A stretch of DNA of 64,000 nucleotides from positions 23,088,428 to 23,152,427 of the forward strand of contig NC_064759.1 of assembly GCF_011397635.1 (NCBI RefSeq). The letters run 5' to 3'. Numbering within the stretch: the first letter of the stretch is position 1; every line of letters begins with the position of its first letter. The notes under the pieces were generated by a model, which was not told the origin of the DNA, made no database searches, and saw nothing but the letters and a program-made list of their open reading frames with translations. The stretch is from Epinephelus fuscoguttatus. Lineage: Eukaryota; Chordata; Actinopteri; Perciformes; Serranidae. Below, one piece after another: positions 34,561 through 48,700 of this stretch. The translations under genes were made by a program, and so were the position numbers.

Positions 34561-36122
34561 CAGTGGTGGAAAAAAGTTTTCGGACACCCCATGCATTTGT
34601 GAAATATTGCATTAAGAATCACTCTTAGGTCTTCAAGTGCAATTTCTTTTAGTACAGTCACAGCCAAAATACTAAATAATCCTAAAAAAGCCATTAAGAA
34701 CTTAAAATTGATTGGTTCCATAAAAATACATAAGAAATTTTGAGTATTGGGTCATTTTGGTACCAGTGATGAAGGTCGTTCTTTTTATTAAAAGACACAA
34801 TTTTTGTTGCCAAGCTTCGTGTCTACATAAAGCCAGCACATTTGAAAGTTCTTCAGGAAAGGTACAGCTGCCGCCAGATAGCCAGGAAGTGCAGATGCAG
34901 TCTTTCAGCAGTTGGATACACTCTGCAGAAATACAGACGAACCAACAGCTTGGAAGACAAACCAAGATCTGGGCGTCCAAGGGTTTCTTCAGCAAGAAAT
35001 GACCGCATCCTGATCCGCATGTGCAGGCAAAACCGCTGAATGACATCACAGGAGCTTCAGCAGCAGTGGTCAAACCAAACTGGTGCCCAGTGTTCCACCC
35101 GCACTGTACGTGGCTGACTTTTAGATCATGGCTTAAGGTCCTACAAGGCTATCAAGAAGCCCCTGATCAATGAGAGACAGAGGTTAGCCCGGCGTCATTG
35201 GGCCCAGGCATACAAGAACTGGACAGCCAGGAATTGAAAGAAGATTTTGTGGTCAGATGAGTCCAGTTTCCAGCTTTATCTTCCTCCTACTAATGTGAGG
35301 GTACGCAGAAGGCCAGGCGAAGCATTATCTCCAGCATGTACACAGTACCTACTGTCAATCATGGTGGAGGCAGTATCATGGTTTGGGGATGCATGAGTGC
35401 TGCTGGTGTTGGTCATCTCACTGTCTGTGATGGCACATTGAACTCTACCAAGTATTGTACCATTCTCGAAACCCACATGCTCCCTTCTGCGCGTGCACTG
35501 TTCCGTTGAGGTAAAAACTGGATGTTTCAACAAGATAATGCCTCTTGCCACACATCCAAGGCCAGTAGAACTTGGCTGCAGGAGCACAGTATCCAGGTCT
35601 TAGAGTGGCCAGCTCAATCCCCGGACATGAGCCCCATTGAAAATCTGTGGTGGATTATCAAAAGGTCTGTTTCAAAGCATAAACCAAAGAATTTAGAAGA
35701 ATTAAAAGCAGTAATTCAAGAAGAATGGGACAAGATTACCCCTCAACAGTGTGAAAGGCTCGTGGGGAACATACCAGCCAGGATTAGAGCTCTACTAGGT
35801 GCCAATGGCAGGACTACTAAATATTAATTTGATGATGTGATGGTTTATTTATTTTTTGTTCATTTTTGAACACATTCTCTGTTATTTGTTGACTTTGATA
35901 CCGACAATGTTGAGAACTGACATATTGAAACTGTCAAGAATTTAGTTTTGTTAGTTTTTCTTGTAAACAATAAACAAAAAAATATAATTTGTATTTGTTT
36001 GTATCTGTCTAATGCAGCCACACCTTTTGAAACACAAAAAAGATTTTTCCACAAATATTTCATGATAATATTTGAGATTGTGTACAATTTTAAGGGTGTC
36101 CGAAAACTTTTTTCCACCACTG
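34561..36122 (+). mobile_element. Tc1/mariner-like DNA transposon, short terminal repeats
   Basis: A 1562-bp element bounded by TA (34559-34560 and 36123-36124). It has 29-bp perfect inverted ends starting CAGTGGTGGAAAAAAG. The TIRs are much shorter than those of the 9.6-kb element, and the transposase is clearly different, so the two belong to separate families. Confidence 0.9.
34842..35827 (+). pseudogene. Degraded Tc1-like transposase
   Basis: Recognisable parts in order: an N-terminal helix-turn-helix region (LQERYSCRQIARKC), the catalytic WSDESSF near 35250-35270, FQQDNASCHTS from about 35522, and SPIENLW, together a DDE catalytic set. It is interrupted by TGA codons at 35037, 35115, 35235 and 35507; at least three sit where CGA (Arg) would be expected, the pattern of CpG decay. 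An apparent 2-bp insertion (CA) near 35340-35345 shifts the frame. The copy cannot encode an active enzyme and looks much older than the one at 10 kb. Confidence 0.85.
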
Positions 36123-37724
36123 TATATGTCCATTGTCTGTTTCAGAACTGAGGACATTACAACAGAATAAAGCTCAATTGGCTATAAAAAAAAAAAAAAA
36201 CCAAACATTCTGCAGGTCCACAAAATCAGTCTCCCATTCATTGCCTGTGGAACAGCTCCAGACTTTATACCTGACGACATCACAAGTTTGAGACTTACTT
36301 CTCTGATGTCTGGTTTTGAGGGAGAGTAGCTCATGTTCACAAACACTGATCGGACTTTCCTATGCCATGGAAGTAACTTATTGCAGTTCTTAATTTAGGT
36401 GGTGTTCCTCTTCAGTGGATGGATTTGATGGTATATGCCTTCAACAGACATATTTTTATGGCACAAAGTAGGAGCCGCATGTGTTAACCTCACAGCCCAA
36501 CATTAATGTGCTAAATACATGGCTAACATCTGCCCCAGCTTTTCTCTATCCATGACAAACACAATCACATGGTTTCATAAGAGTGGGGAGTCAGTGAACA
36601 GCAGACAGTCTGGGCTGAGCTGTCTGTGTAATGTCTGCATTCAGCTGATTTTGTCTGAACTGTCAAAATAAAGCCATACAAAGATCTGTACTGATTGGAA
36701 TGGTTTACAATTCAAGGCAACTACTGCACATACAGAAATCTCACAATACTGGAAACACTGGAGGTTTGGTATACATCATCCCTTGGAGCAATGTAGAACT
36801 TGCAAACTTCTGCTCTGAAGGCCTTTTCGCCTCGTTTTTGGCTGCTACTGTACATAGACCAGAAACGAGATATTGGCAAAGAAAATGCTAATTTGTTGGC
36901 AACTTGTTACAAAAAGTGCTTTGATTCCTCGCTGTAAAAACAGCAAGAAAAAACTGCTTATGTCGTCAGGAAAGTGACCGGGAACGTTAGGCAGCTATGA
37001 CACACTGAGTTCCCATTATCCCACTGAACAGCATTAAATACTATCTGAATGCTTGGGCAGGATTGTGGTGCTGAAATGCTTGCAAACGTCACCTGAGATC
37101 ATCCTTTGGTGCTCACACACAAGTGTTTGCAGTAAAACAGATGAAAAAAGGTTTGGAATACTTGTGATATGAAAGGAAAAGTAACTGAGTCAAACAACTG
37201 ATTATTAACATTAAGTCTGATAGAGAATGTCATACCACACACATTCTGATTGATTGCATTTGCCTCTGTTGGATCCTACTTTCCTGGGAAAAAAAAAAAA
37301 ATCTTTCCCCAGTCTCCTATGACTTCACACTGCCTTTAAAGCAGGATACCTTACTGTACGTGCAAGGCTACTCGTGACTTGGTGCGGCCATTCTCCAGTC
37401 TCCAGCGAGCCCTCAGCATCAACGAGCACCATATGTCGAAACAAAATAGTCAGATAGATAAATGATAGCTTAATTGTGCAAAAATACAAAACTGTGAAAT
37501 ACATAAAGATTCAACATTCATAATAAAAGTTAAGGATGAATAATAACACATTTATACCATGCAATCAAAAATAGTGTCATAGCAAAGTGGGGTAAGAGAG
37601 AGAAGAGAAGGGGGAGGGGGCGGGGTTGAAAAGGGTGGAATGAGAAACAGCCTCTGCTGGTGATGGTGGTGTTCAGATGGTTGGGAAGTGGCCTGAGGGA
37701 GAGTGCTGGTCGCTCACTCGGTCT

Positions 37725-39642
37725 CTACTGCTGCATCTTGCGGATGATGTCAGTAGAGATGGGTGGGTGGAAGTTGATGGTATGGTGGCGGAGACCCTGA
37801 GACGTTTTGTAGCTCTTCCCACACCGGCACTTGAAGGGCTTGCGCACCCTTATCTGGGTTCGGTGGCCGTTCTTGGCGTGATATTTGATCCCGTTCACAT
37901 TCTGCAATGATGATGCAAAAAATATGACACTCAACCATTACTTAACATGGAAGTTAACATGTACAACTGTGCTTCCACAACCATGTACATACATCATCAG
38001 CAAGGCCCAGGACGCCCACTCCAGTTGCGTGCTCAGTACTTCCCAAACACATGCATTGTTGCGAAAACACATAGGTTACAGTCTCATGGAGGGCACGCTT
38101 CTCATGGCAGCACGTGTTTGGGAAGTAGTGAGCATATGACTGGATAAATGAGACTTGGGTTAAACTCAAGCAGCAACCTCAGGCTGAAAAATAAAGCCAA
38201 ATCGGAGATACCAAAAGCAGTTTCATGAATGACCACTTAAGGCTGGCTCCAGATCCTCATAGACCCCCTTATTAAAATGCCCAACTTTACAGCAGAAATA
38301 AACATGTTTAAAAAAAAAAACAGTTTTGGTCTTGATAGCTAATTTTCATAACAGCTGTATGGGAGGTGAATTTTTATATATCTCACCTGTTTGCATTTTA
38401 TTCTGGCTTAAAGTTACGCATATTTAAGGGCTGATCAAGTGAAAGGTGGTCTGCAAGGTTTCACTACAGTCTATGAGTCACAGCTCCACCATCTCATTCA
38501 AACAGGGTCACTTCTGGCTGAAAAAAACAAGATGGCAACGGCCAAAATTCTAACCTTAAGGCTTCAAAACAGTTGTCCACAAACCAATGGGGGACGTCAT
38601 GGTAGCTACATTTATTATGTTATACGATCTATAATTATACTGCACGAGTTGTGTGAGAGTTTGTGTTTTGATATAGCTTTGCTGTCATTAAATGTGGTCC
38701 CCAATGACTTTAATTCATGAAGAATGTTTGCCTTTTTGGATTCTTCATTTATTCTGGAGGCATGCAAAGTTTTCTTCATGATTTCTACATAAGACACAGT
38801 GAGTAACTGACATACAAATAGCCATTTTGAAGGTAAAGTATTATTTTTAAGGCATATCTCTGGATCTATATCAATGTACATTGCATTTTCTTTTATGCCT
38901 AATACTGTGAACCTTTGCACATCACCAAGAACAGTGTGGGGCAAGTCAAAATCTCAAGGCACACCTTTATTTATACCTGTGCAAAATAGCTTCTTAACGT
39001 GTTATCATTCTTACCACGATGTAAGACAATGAAACAAGAAAAAATAAGACAGGTAGCTTACTGATACTGTCAATTACTTTTTCTCTTTTCTTTCGGTCGT
39101 AGGTCGTCTTCGCTGGTGCTTTGTTGTAATTTGCTTTGTACAATAAGGTGATCCATTGTCCCACTCACAGCTTTCTCCTTTTGTCATCATCCTGTACATT
39201 GGCTGCCAATCAGGGCGTTTGATGTGTCACACACTTTTCTCATGCTCAAACGGGACAAATTGGTTCCCCATGACGGTTTGTCGATCAAATCAAATTAAAT
39301 TACATTTTTAGCTACAGTTTGCCTCTTTATTGGGAAATGAGTGTGCACAACATGCTGATACAGTCAATTAAAAATTAATTAATAACTCTTTGTGCAAGCC
39401 AAGTTAAATATTGCAATAATAATGTGTGGTTGTCACAAACTCCCATGGCACACCTGGATTAGCAGCACGGCACACCATTTGAGAACCACTGCCCTAGAAA
39501 ATATGTTTGCACATTCCCTCCTAGCTCATTTGTTTAACAAAATAACATTGTAGAAATTTTTAAATAGTATTTCTTAATGTTTTATTGTAATGTATTGTCT
39601 ATTCTATATTTGTTTCTTGTCAATGCATCAAAACACCAAAGA

Positions 39643-39717
<75 letters not shown>

Positions 39718-42700
39718 ACCTACTTGGCAGTAAACCAGATTCTGATTCTGATTCACACATATATATATAAAGGAGGATGCATGCTGACAGTAGGCTATAG
39801 AGAGGGGAAATAAAATGCGTTCTTCAATCTTGTTCTGCCCCTAAACAGATGCCTAATGGTGCCTGCTGCCTCAGACTAAGTCATCGCCCATAACCCTGTC
39901 ATTCACGTCAGCAATGCAATTTTCTCAAGCTGCACATAATTTATCAAAACCACACACGCCAGATGTGAACGGAAAATCCTGTAAAACTCCACATCACTGA
40001 AGTGGACTAGATGTATGCATCTATGTTGACAAGCAGTAATGCCCAGCTAAGAACTGATTTTCCATTGTCAACAGTGGGGAGTCACTTTTAATTTTACATG
40101 AGCAAATAAAATCACAAATCTCACAACACAAATATCTCAGATTTTTATTTGGTCTCTCCCTGGGCATGGTAAAATAATTTGCACCATTGCTTTTTGTTTT
40201 ATTTAAAGTGTGTATTCTAAGAGGAGATGCTGAGTGAAACCTACCTTGTATCTCTTTTTACAGCCTGGCACAGGGCAGGCAAAAGGCTTCTCATCTGCTC
40301 CATTCATGCACATAGAACTGAGGATGGACTCGGAGCTGATGGCGCTCTCCGTGGTCCACGATTCGTCACTATCAGACTCCTCAAAGTCTACCTCCTCCTC
40401 ATCACACTCACTACCTGTGGGAGGGGGAGAGACAGAAAGTCAAACAGTAATTGACTCAGGGTATCATGACGAGACATGCGATCATACGAGCTGGAGCTCT
40501 GATTAATGGACACTTCATGACTAATCAGTGGCGATGAAATCCTGGCCTTTGAGCCTTCAGGCTCACAAGCATGGACCGTTCTCAACATGTGCTCTGGGGC
40601 AGTGTTCCTGTAATCTCTACTTCATGTGTTACAGTGCCCAAGTTTCCGGAAAGACTGAAATATGCCAATCGTGGGAAAGAATGTTTGCATTTTACTAAGG
40701 TCTTGGGATCGGAAATTTTTATCGATTAATTACAGATGTTATGCCAGAAGAAAAACCACAAGAGCTAAAAACAAGACAGAGCGTTCAAGACTATACACTC
40801 TACAAAACAACTACATGAGTACATGGGAAAACATGACAGGGGAAAGAACCTAAAGTTTTTCTCTGTTACGTAATGTACACAGGAATAAATTAGACCAGTG
40901 GTTCTCAACCTTTTCATGTCAAGGAACCCTAAATTGATACACATTACGTCACAAAGCATTTTGTTTCAGGAACCTTTCGGTTGTCTGATACGATTACGAC
41001 CATTCTATAGTTGTCAATTACAGTTGAAGAGATAACCGTGGAGGAAGAGAAAGCTATTATCAGAAAAGTCATTGTTATGGTCTGTAGTGAATTAAGTGAG
41101 TATAAACAATTCCCCATTTTTCTGAGTAACCCAGGGATCCTTGAGGGAGTTCCAGGGATCTAGGGAGTCTCTCTCTGCCTCTGATTGGCTTAGCCTGGCA
41201 TTCTCACCCTAACCCTAACCAATCTCATGCCTTTTGCCTAAACCTAACCACTTCAACCAATGAAGGCAACAAGCACGAGCCAGTCAGAGGGAGAGTGGGA
41301 GAGTAGGGCATATCATGCCTTCACTTTCCTAGGGAACCCAAATTCGCCCCCTGGGGCCCATGGTTAAGAACCACTGAATCAGACAAATCAGCTGAACTAT
41401 GAAAGCTGTGTCTCGTTCTCTGTGGCTTGAATATGAGTTTTATTAAAGACTGTCTCCTAAGCTCTCCTGCTGATGCTTTTACTTAGAGGATAATAACTGG
41501 AGTCATAACTGCTGAGTCCATCAACCAAGTAATGGGAAACATTCAGATCTAACAACAATTTAACAGTGAAAATATCACACAAGTGGGATGAAGAATTATC
41601 AACAAGTGACACGTAATCATATCATTTCAGTTTTAATCAGCCATTTAAGTGATTACAACTGACAATTGAATCTCTTATCATTTGAAAAGTGAATAAAGGG
41701 TGAAAATACACAATGCCCTCTGCCAGTATCTTGACATTAATATCAGCTGCTACAGCTGCTTTTCTAAGTGAGTGAGCCATTGGTTTTATCCTATATGATA
41801 CTTCATTAGAAGCCTATAAGATTATTGTTTTATCCCTTAAAAGCACATTGACTCTTCGCCTTGTTGCCCTACTCATAAGAAGTAACTAAGTAAGCTGGCA
41901 GAGATTCAGACACATTTCAGCTGGGTGGATGCCTGCCTTCCTAATGTCTTGAAAACAGACCTCCTGGTTGAAGGTCTCCTTGACTGCTTCACCACTCTGC
42001 TGCTAGCTTAATAAACAATGCATAACATGTATTTCACTGCGAACAGTCACTACATTCTGTACATCTTACTAGAGATGTGAGTGTGTTAAAGGGTGACTTC
42101 ATCTGCGTTCTTTTACCTGTTTTTCGAATGGAAGCCAAAAGCAGTGATGTAGATTAGACCAATGATAAGTGAAAGGGACAGTTCGTATTTATTTGAAGTG
42201 GGGTTGTATGAATTACTTATCTAGTCAATGTAGTAGATGTTGATGAGTACACCCCCAGTTTGATGAAGAAGACAGGAGTACCACCATGGAAGCTAAGCAA
42301 TGTACCGCTGTGGACGGGGGCAGCAGCAACATGTATTTTAGCCACCCCAAAAAATCAATATGAGTGTAAGTGTACGCTATATTTAGAATATTTTCACCAC
42401 TTTACATTGCAGTCAGACAACCCTCGTTTGAGGACTTGGCTCAGATTCCGGAGTTACTCCTTAAGGAATCTGGTCCCGTTTGATTTGGCGGTGGAAACCT
42501 CTGGTGACCACATGCCTTTGCTGACCTAGACCCCAGCGGGTTTTGAGCCCTAGACCTTCTGCATGGAAGACGAGTGCTCTAACCACTACACGAGGGCCCT
42601 TTCTGGCCTTTCAAGCCAGACTACTTTGACAAAAGCAGTAATTTTACCTCACAGAACACGGGAGTTGATGGTCCACCAGCTAACATGGCGTCCACAGCAG

Positions 42701-45700
42701 TACATTGCTTAGCTTCCATGCTGATTTGGGGGTTAGAGGAATATAGTTTATTTGGTAAACTGATGGCACAGAATTCTTAAAAAGGCTCGTCTTAGTCACA
42801 AAGTGGCAAATTAGGCAGGCTATGTGTAGCAAAGTCATCATGCAGAAACCTACGTCTGGTCACATGGGGAAATGTTTTTAGAAGGGCTTGGGAAAATTGC
42901 CATTTTGACACTAAAACATACGCACAAATTTGAATAAATAAAGAATATTGCTGGGAAGCTACAAAATGATATATGCACCTCAAAGTAAATAAATGAATAA
43001 ATAATGGACATGCCCTTTAAAAATGATTGTGTACCTGTAGGCGTATTGCTGCGGAAGGAAGAGGAAGGGGTGATGGGTGGGGTGACTGGAGGGGTGAGGT
43101 TTCCACTGGTGTGGCGAGGCGGAGTGGAAACACTGCTGCGAGACAGACTGCCTGACAGAGACAGAGACAACTTGGGCTGCACCTTCTTCTTCAAAGTTTC
43201 ATGTTCTCGCCGCGCAGCATCTGTCATGAACCTGGCATTGAAGGATGTAAGACCAGTCAGGGTTTGCAGTCTGTCTTATGAAAAGAGGGTCATGTCGTTC
43301 AATGTACAATGAGCAGCTTGCTACTGTAGGACTCCCCTGATGTTTACAAAGTTCTGCTATTAAAGGTTTGCTACTGTAACACACAGTTAGAAAAAAACAA
43401 CATATAATTGGCTCTATTCCCATCAAAACAAACCTTAAGCTGGGTTTATGATGGATAGTAAAGTCTTTGGTAAACGCGTATCATAAAAATGAAATGTTAA
43501 CATAGACATTGTTAAAGCAAAAGTGGAATTAACAAATTAAGCAATAACCACATCAAGATGTGTTTGTGAAGGCAGGGAGACAGCGGCAGACCTTCTTGTA
43601 TGCTGGCTTGTTGCATAAGACTTTTAAAACCACTATTTAAGCACCATATCAAAGACGACTGGGATGACTCTGGTGCAATAAAAAAACAAAACAGCTACTA
43701 AATACTGAAGTAATACATATAAGCAATCCACCAGATGACATTTGAAACTGCTGGTCGTTGCTTATAAGAGCTCATAGGACACAGCGGTAATACTCACTGA
43801 TGCAGAGGACGTCTGAAGATAAATCTTTACGGGCCAAATGTCATAATTGTATCAGATTTAGAAGGCAGATTTACTTATAATTGAATACAAACGCTGCTGT
43901 TTTTTTCTCGATAATTGTTCATACATTTCTTTACCTGTTGATGTAGCTGAGGGCAACATATGTCGGCTGCTGCTGCTCCTGCTTCTCCAGCTGACGGGGG
44001 TCTGTATCTGAGCAGGCGAGAGAGGGATAGAGGTTAAATCTTGTCATATAAGGCAATACTGAGAATAGCAGTGTGCTTGTTCTCTAGGTTTTTTTTTACA
44101 GTGCCGTTTTCTGTTTTTCTCCCTATGTGGGATGGCTGGTTCATCCTGCACTGCAGTCTTTGCTTCACTGGGGGAGGTTTGCACAATCCAATCCATCTTC
44201 AAACAATAATCCTGACCAACCAGAAGTTAATAGTGCAGTGACAAGGTTTCTTCACTGGCTTCTCACTTACAAGTTCTCCCAGTTGTTTTAAATGAATTAT
44301 ACTGCGGTGCCTTGAATATCCTCGCACTGCCCAGACACAAGAGGAAAGGTCCAGGGCTGGTGTACACTATATTGACTTTACTGATTTTTAAAGGTATTGC
44401 AATTAAAATCCAGATTTTAGTTCAGATGTAAAACATGGGTCATCAATGTAGAAACACATTGACACAGTGGAAACATAATCAGTACAAACTTTTCAGCTAG
44501 ATTTACAGCAGTTATTGTACATCTATGAAAATGAACTTTTCAGTACAAATGTTGAATTTGTTTTATCTTTTGAATGATAAAGATCAGAGAGTCCCCCCTG
44601 AGCAGTGCATTTAGTGGCAAACAGTAGCAGACAGTGGTTGAATTGGGTGAGTCTCAGGTATAAATGTGTGTGCATGAAAGTCAGGAGTTGGGCTGTCAAA
44701 GACCATACACGCTCAGCTGACTCGACGAATACAGGCCTATAAAAACTACTTAGCAAAAATAATCAAAATGCAGGATATTGTGCAGTGTGTAGTACAATTA
44801 GTTTGAACATGATGTCACACACCACTGTCTAGACTACAGTCATTGTTTAGTTAAGTATTGCTGGAGAAGCGCCACAGTTTCCATGCTGATGCTGGTTACT
44901 TGACTTATTTCATCTTGCCTTATGTACACTGTTTTTCATTTTTTGAAGTTAGTTTATTTAGTCATTTATTTTATACAAGTTACTCTACGCTCCACGATTA
45001 GGCTACTTAACTGTTGGTAAAATGCAGGGTCCAGGCAGTCTGAAGCTATATTCTGCAACACTACTTTTAATTAAAATATACAAGGAAAAAGTAACATCTC
45101 AAGTGCCTCCACTTTTGAATTTCCATGGCCATTTTGAAAAGCTGCACAGCAGACGCCACATTGCTCATACATGACCACACTTGACACATACTGCGTTTTC
45201 CCATGCTGTGCTCCAGACATTCATCTTGCTCAGCAGTGCTAAATGTACAACAATAGCCAATCTCCACACCCTGAGGTGAAGCGGGCCTGACTTCAAACGC
45301 TCTTCCCGCTGCCGTCCATGTGGGAGAAGAGATGCCCCATAAAACAACAGTGTCTACCACTTACCAGCTGAGCCTCCCTGTCTGCCTCTGACAGAGCTGT
45401 GAAAGACTGCCACCCCCATGTGGTTAAATCTATTGCTTGTTTCCATCCACAAGCTCATTTATGCACAACACTTACACCTAAGGCTATTTGTAACATTAAA
45501 CTTTCAAATTATGCTTTTGTAAGGCACTTTGATGACAGTGCAGCTTTAACAGAATCTGCATATTCAGCAAACAAAAAACTGAACTGCACAGTCTCAGTTG
45601 ATATGATTTAAAAATGCCAATGATATAAAACATATGGAAATAGTGTAATTAAAACTGTCTTGGTTAAAGGAAAAAGCAACACCTTTGTGAGGCTGTAATA

Positions 45701-48700
45701 AAACCCTGAGTCATACTCAATTATTGCTTCCACGATGTTGGGCTTTTCCTCCTGTTTGTTTGTTTGGAACAAAACACCTAAAACAGATTTCCATTAAATG
45801 TCTGCTGGACAGAAAGACACAGTGCCAGAGAAGAAGTGATTAAACTTTGGTGGTTCTCTCTTATATAGGGCTCCACCATTCGGTGATGTTTTGTTTTCAC
45901 TGAGATGGGGACAGAAATTTGACTCCAAACTCTCACGGTGTGTCTGAAGGGGCAAGACTACGGGTTAAAGGCTTGGGCGGTATCTATTTTTTCTTACCTT
46001 ATTGTCATTGTCATTGTAGCATGTATGACATTGTCTAGCCTAGTATGATTTATTTCTAATATGCAATTAGCTACTTAGACAAGTCTTACTGAGTTTAGAT
46101 ACTTATGGCCCATAGAACAGGCTAATGAATGAATGAATGCTGTGGTGGATACTGACACATTAGTGGGCACAACTGAGATGATGTGTTGAATAAAATCATG
46201 TGGCTACTAAACTGCTTTTGTGGTCGCAAGAAGTTGTGTCAAGATAAAGTTATATGTGGCAATATTTCCAGAGAGGGCCAGAGGTACTGTTCTTTTTTTA
46301 CCACTCCTGTAACGTTATCCCCACCACTCACAGTCACCATCTTTCTCAGTTCAACTGCCTGTTCCATTACCAGAGACTGACTTCTGGTGGCAGAAACTGT
46401 ACACTACAATACATTGCCTAAATGCAGCATCTCTGTATCAGTTTAATAGAGAGACAGTTTTGACAGTATTGGAGAAAAAAAAAACCCTGATAAAGAATAC
46501 CAACTGGGTATCCGCACCATCAGTTATCAATAACTGTCAAGTTTTGGAAATTGGCATTAAATGTATGGTCATAAATTGATCTTGTTTACCTGTGATTCAA
46601 TAACAAATTTTCTGAACTGAAACAGGAAGCTAATTTTAAACTGTATTTTAGTTAAGAAAAATTGTTATATAAAGACTGTGTGTATTTTCTTAAATGGGAA
46701 AAAAGATTGAGTAAAAACACATGTTTATAAGGTATCCAAAGAGTATTATTTAAGTCACTGACTGGCATTCGTTTGGAGAATGTCGAGGCAAGACATAATT
46801 GCAAATCGGATATTTGTTGATGTTCTCTGCATTATTACTTCAGGTACTGTCTGACCTGGTAATCACTCAAAATGAGCTCTTGAAGTATTATTACCTTCAT
46901 TCAACTTCTCTTTGGTTGGAGTTTATCACTAATGCTGCATTCACATGCTCTTCGGATGGTCCCACTCCCCACTTCAACTTCAGCGTGTTCATGAGCTTTG
47001 AAGTCGTAATGTGTAAACAACATGAACGCTACAGAGAAAATGTGTTGTATTTTATTGTTCAGAGCATTTAACGTCCCAGTGAAGATTCATGTTGCTCTCC
47101 AAGTAAGGTGAAACAGTTTGAAGCTTTCTATTGCAAAGTGATTTTGTCCTAGACTTGTTGCTGCACCCCAAAACCACTAAATATTGCTTTACCTGGCTTG
47201 CTATCAGGGTTATTGCTAAAAAATAATTTTCTAACGAATCTAGGTGGACAAGAACTCAAAGATACAACCTAATACTATATTAGAAATTACATGTGAGCAA
47301 AAATAATATTCAATATGTGAATTAATAAAAAGTTTCTTAACATCAAGCAAACACTTACTTCGTCCAGCATGTTTCTGTGTAATACAACGTCAACCCGGCA
47401 AGTCGTGTACCAACATTTTTGCAGACTTTCCGAGTTGTTGTTCCAACTTAAGGGGCGTTCTGTGAACTTTACCAGTGGGAACTAATTTTTCCAATTATTC
47501 CAACACCTCATGAATGCAGGGTAATCCTCATCCTGTCATCCAGAAGCCATATTGAGACATCTATGCACATGGACCAACACTAAAACAGAAGACTACCAAC
47601 ACGGTGTATAAATTGAAAGTACAGACACACCATCTACCACCATCTATAAAGGAAACACACAGCACAGACTGCACTCTCTGCTTTAACAGTGTAAGCTACT
47701 GGCTTAATTCTGTCATGAGGGTGGAAGTTGATGTTGACCAGAAGAACTCGACCCAAACCACATTTAAGTATACGTGAGAAAGTTCCTGTTTTAGAGGTCT
47801 AACAGGAATCTAAATCAACAAACCGATGTCAGTCTTATTGAAAAGTAGACATGGGCGATGAAAGACGCAGAGCATCATCCACTCAGTGATTACAGCCAAG
47901 CCACTTGGTTGACGATGAAATAGTGGCAAAGTTTTATGATACTGGCAGGTAGGCTGTAAGAACAGCTTAAACCTCAGCGCCTACGGCTCAGGAGGGTTCT
48001 CTCAAGGCCTCAGTCGTAAGCAAGTGTTTCATTAACAGTGGCTTTATCCCCAGTGAGAAGGACAGCACACCTCTCTACTCTCCAGCCAAAGTCATGGAAA
48101 CGCAGAGTAGGACAGACACAGTCATAATGGCACTAGTCCCCCTGCCAAAAGCCGGAGGCAGTGCAGAGACTTTTCTGAGTGCTCTGAGTTGGTATGTGTG
48201 TGTGTGTGAGTGCACAAGAAATCCCTCCTAAGATCCCTAATGAGACTCAGGGAGTGGAATGGCAGCCTGCTTGCAGACCGCTCAAACAGCAGTGGATCAA
48301 TCTGTTCCCACACACTGTAAATCACACACACCTCAGGTGGGGACTGGGGTGAGGGAGGCCTGCAGGGGCCAGTTCCCCCGCAGCCTCTGCTATTCTTTTG
48401 GGGCCACCAGCAGTCAAGGACCGGGACGAAGGCGCCTCAGTTAGAGATGAGAACCCCTCTAATCAAACTACACAGGTGGTCCACCTTGGTGGCCGACTAT
48501 TAAGAAACCTAGTCGGAAACAAAAACTGTGCTTATTCACCATCGCTAATTCCAGAGGCAAACAATCCAGTTCCTATAAGGCCCAGTGATTGTTTATGTAT
48601 GAGTGGAAGTCAGGTGTGGGATAAAGAAGAGAATGTAAGATGAAAACAGTTTGAAAACATTTAATAGAGTTTCATAATGAGGCTCTTCATTTTTTTATGC

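Larger units (their letters stand above)
34425..36338. mobile_element. Imperfect foldback repeat split by a Tc1-like insertion
   Basis: Two arms are inverted with respect to each other. AACATGAACAACTCTCCC near 34426 pairs with 36319-36338 read backwards, and TAAAGTCTGGAGCTG at 34486-34500 pairs with about 36256-36271 read backwards. Similarity between the arms is patchy, as in an old MITE or foldback element. The Tc1-like element at 34561-36122 lies between the arms, so it inserted later. Outer borders are uncertain and may extend to about 34350 and 36400. Confidence 0.6.
34022..37724 (-). other. Probable jazf1 3' untranslated region with insertions
   Basis: Between the jazf1 stop codon and the candidate polyadenylation signal. 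The unique parts (about 34022-34350 and 36340-37720) have no coding exon. About 2 kb in the middle is a foldback repeat interrupted by a Tc1-like element. Vertebrate jazf1 transcripts have long 3' untranslated regions, so a UTR of this size is plausible. Confidence 0.45.
37902..40244 (-). other. jazf1 intron 4
   Basis: A 2343-bp intron rich in repeats. Around 38420-38620 it resembles a widespread fish repeat (GTCTATGAGTCACAGCTCCA, then GGCAACGGCCAAAATTC). A hAT-like element lies at 38932-39491 and a TG microsatellite at 39645-39714. The exon 4 donor is GTAGGT and the exon 5 acceptor is TTGCAG. Confidence 0.6.
40415..43034 (-). other. jazf1 intron 3
   Basis: A 2620-bp intron containing a complete hAT-like MITE (40896-41376) and a tRNA-like remnant (42536-42604). 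Otherwise AT-rich with no exon seen. Confidence 0.65.

Noticed and set aside
39577-39813. ORF with a Cys-Val repeat
   Set aside because: Translation of the TG microsatellite.
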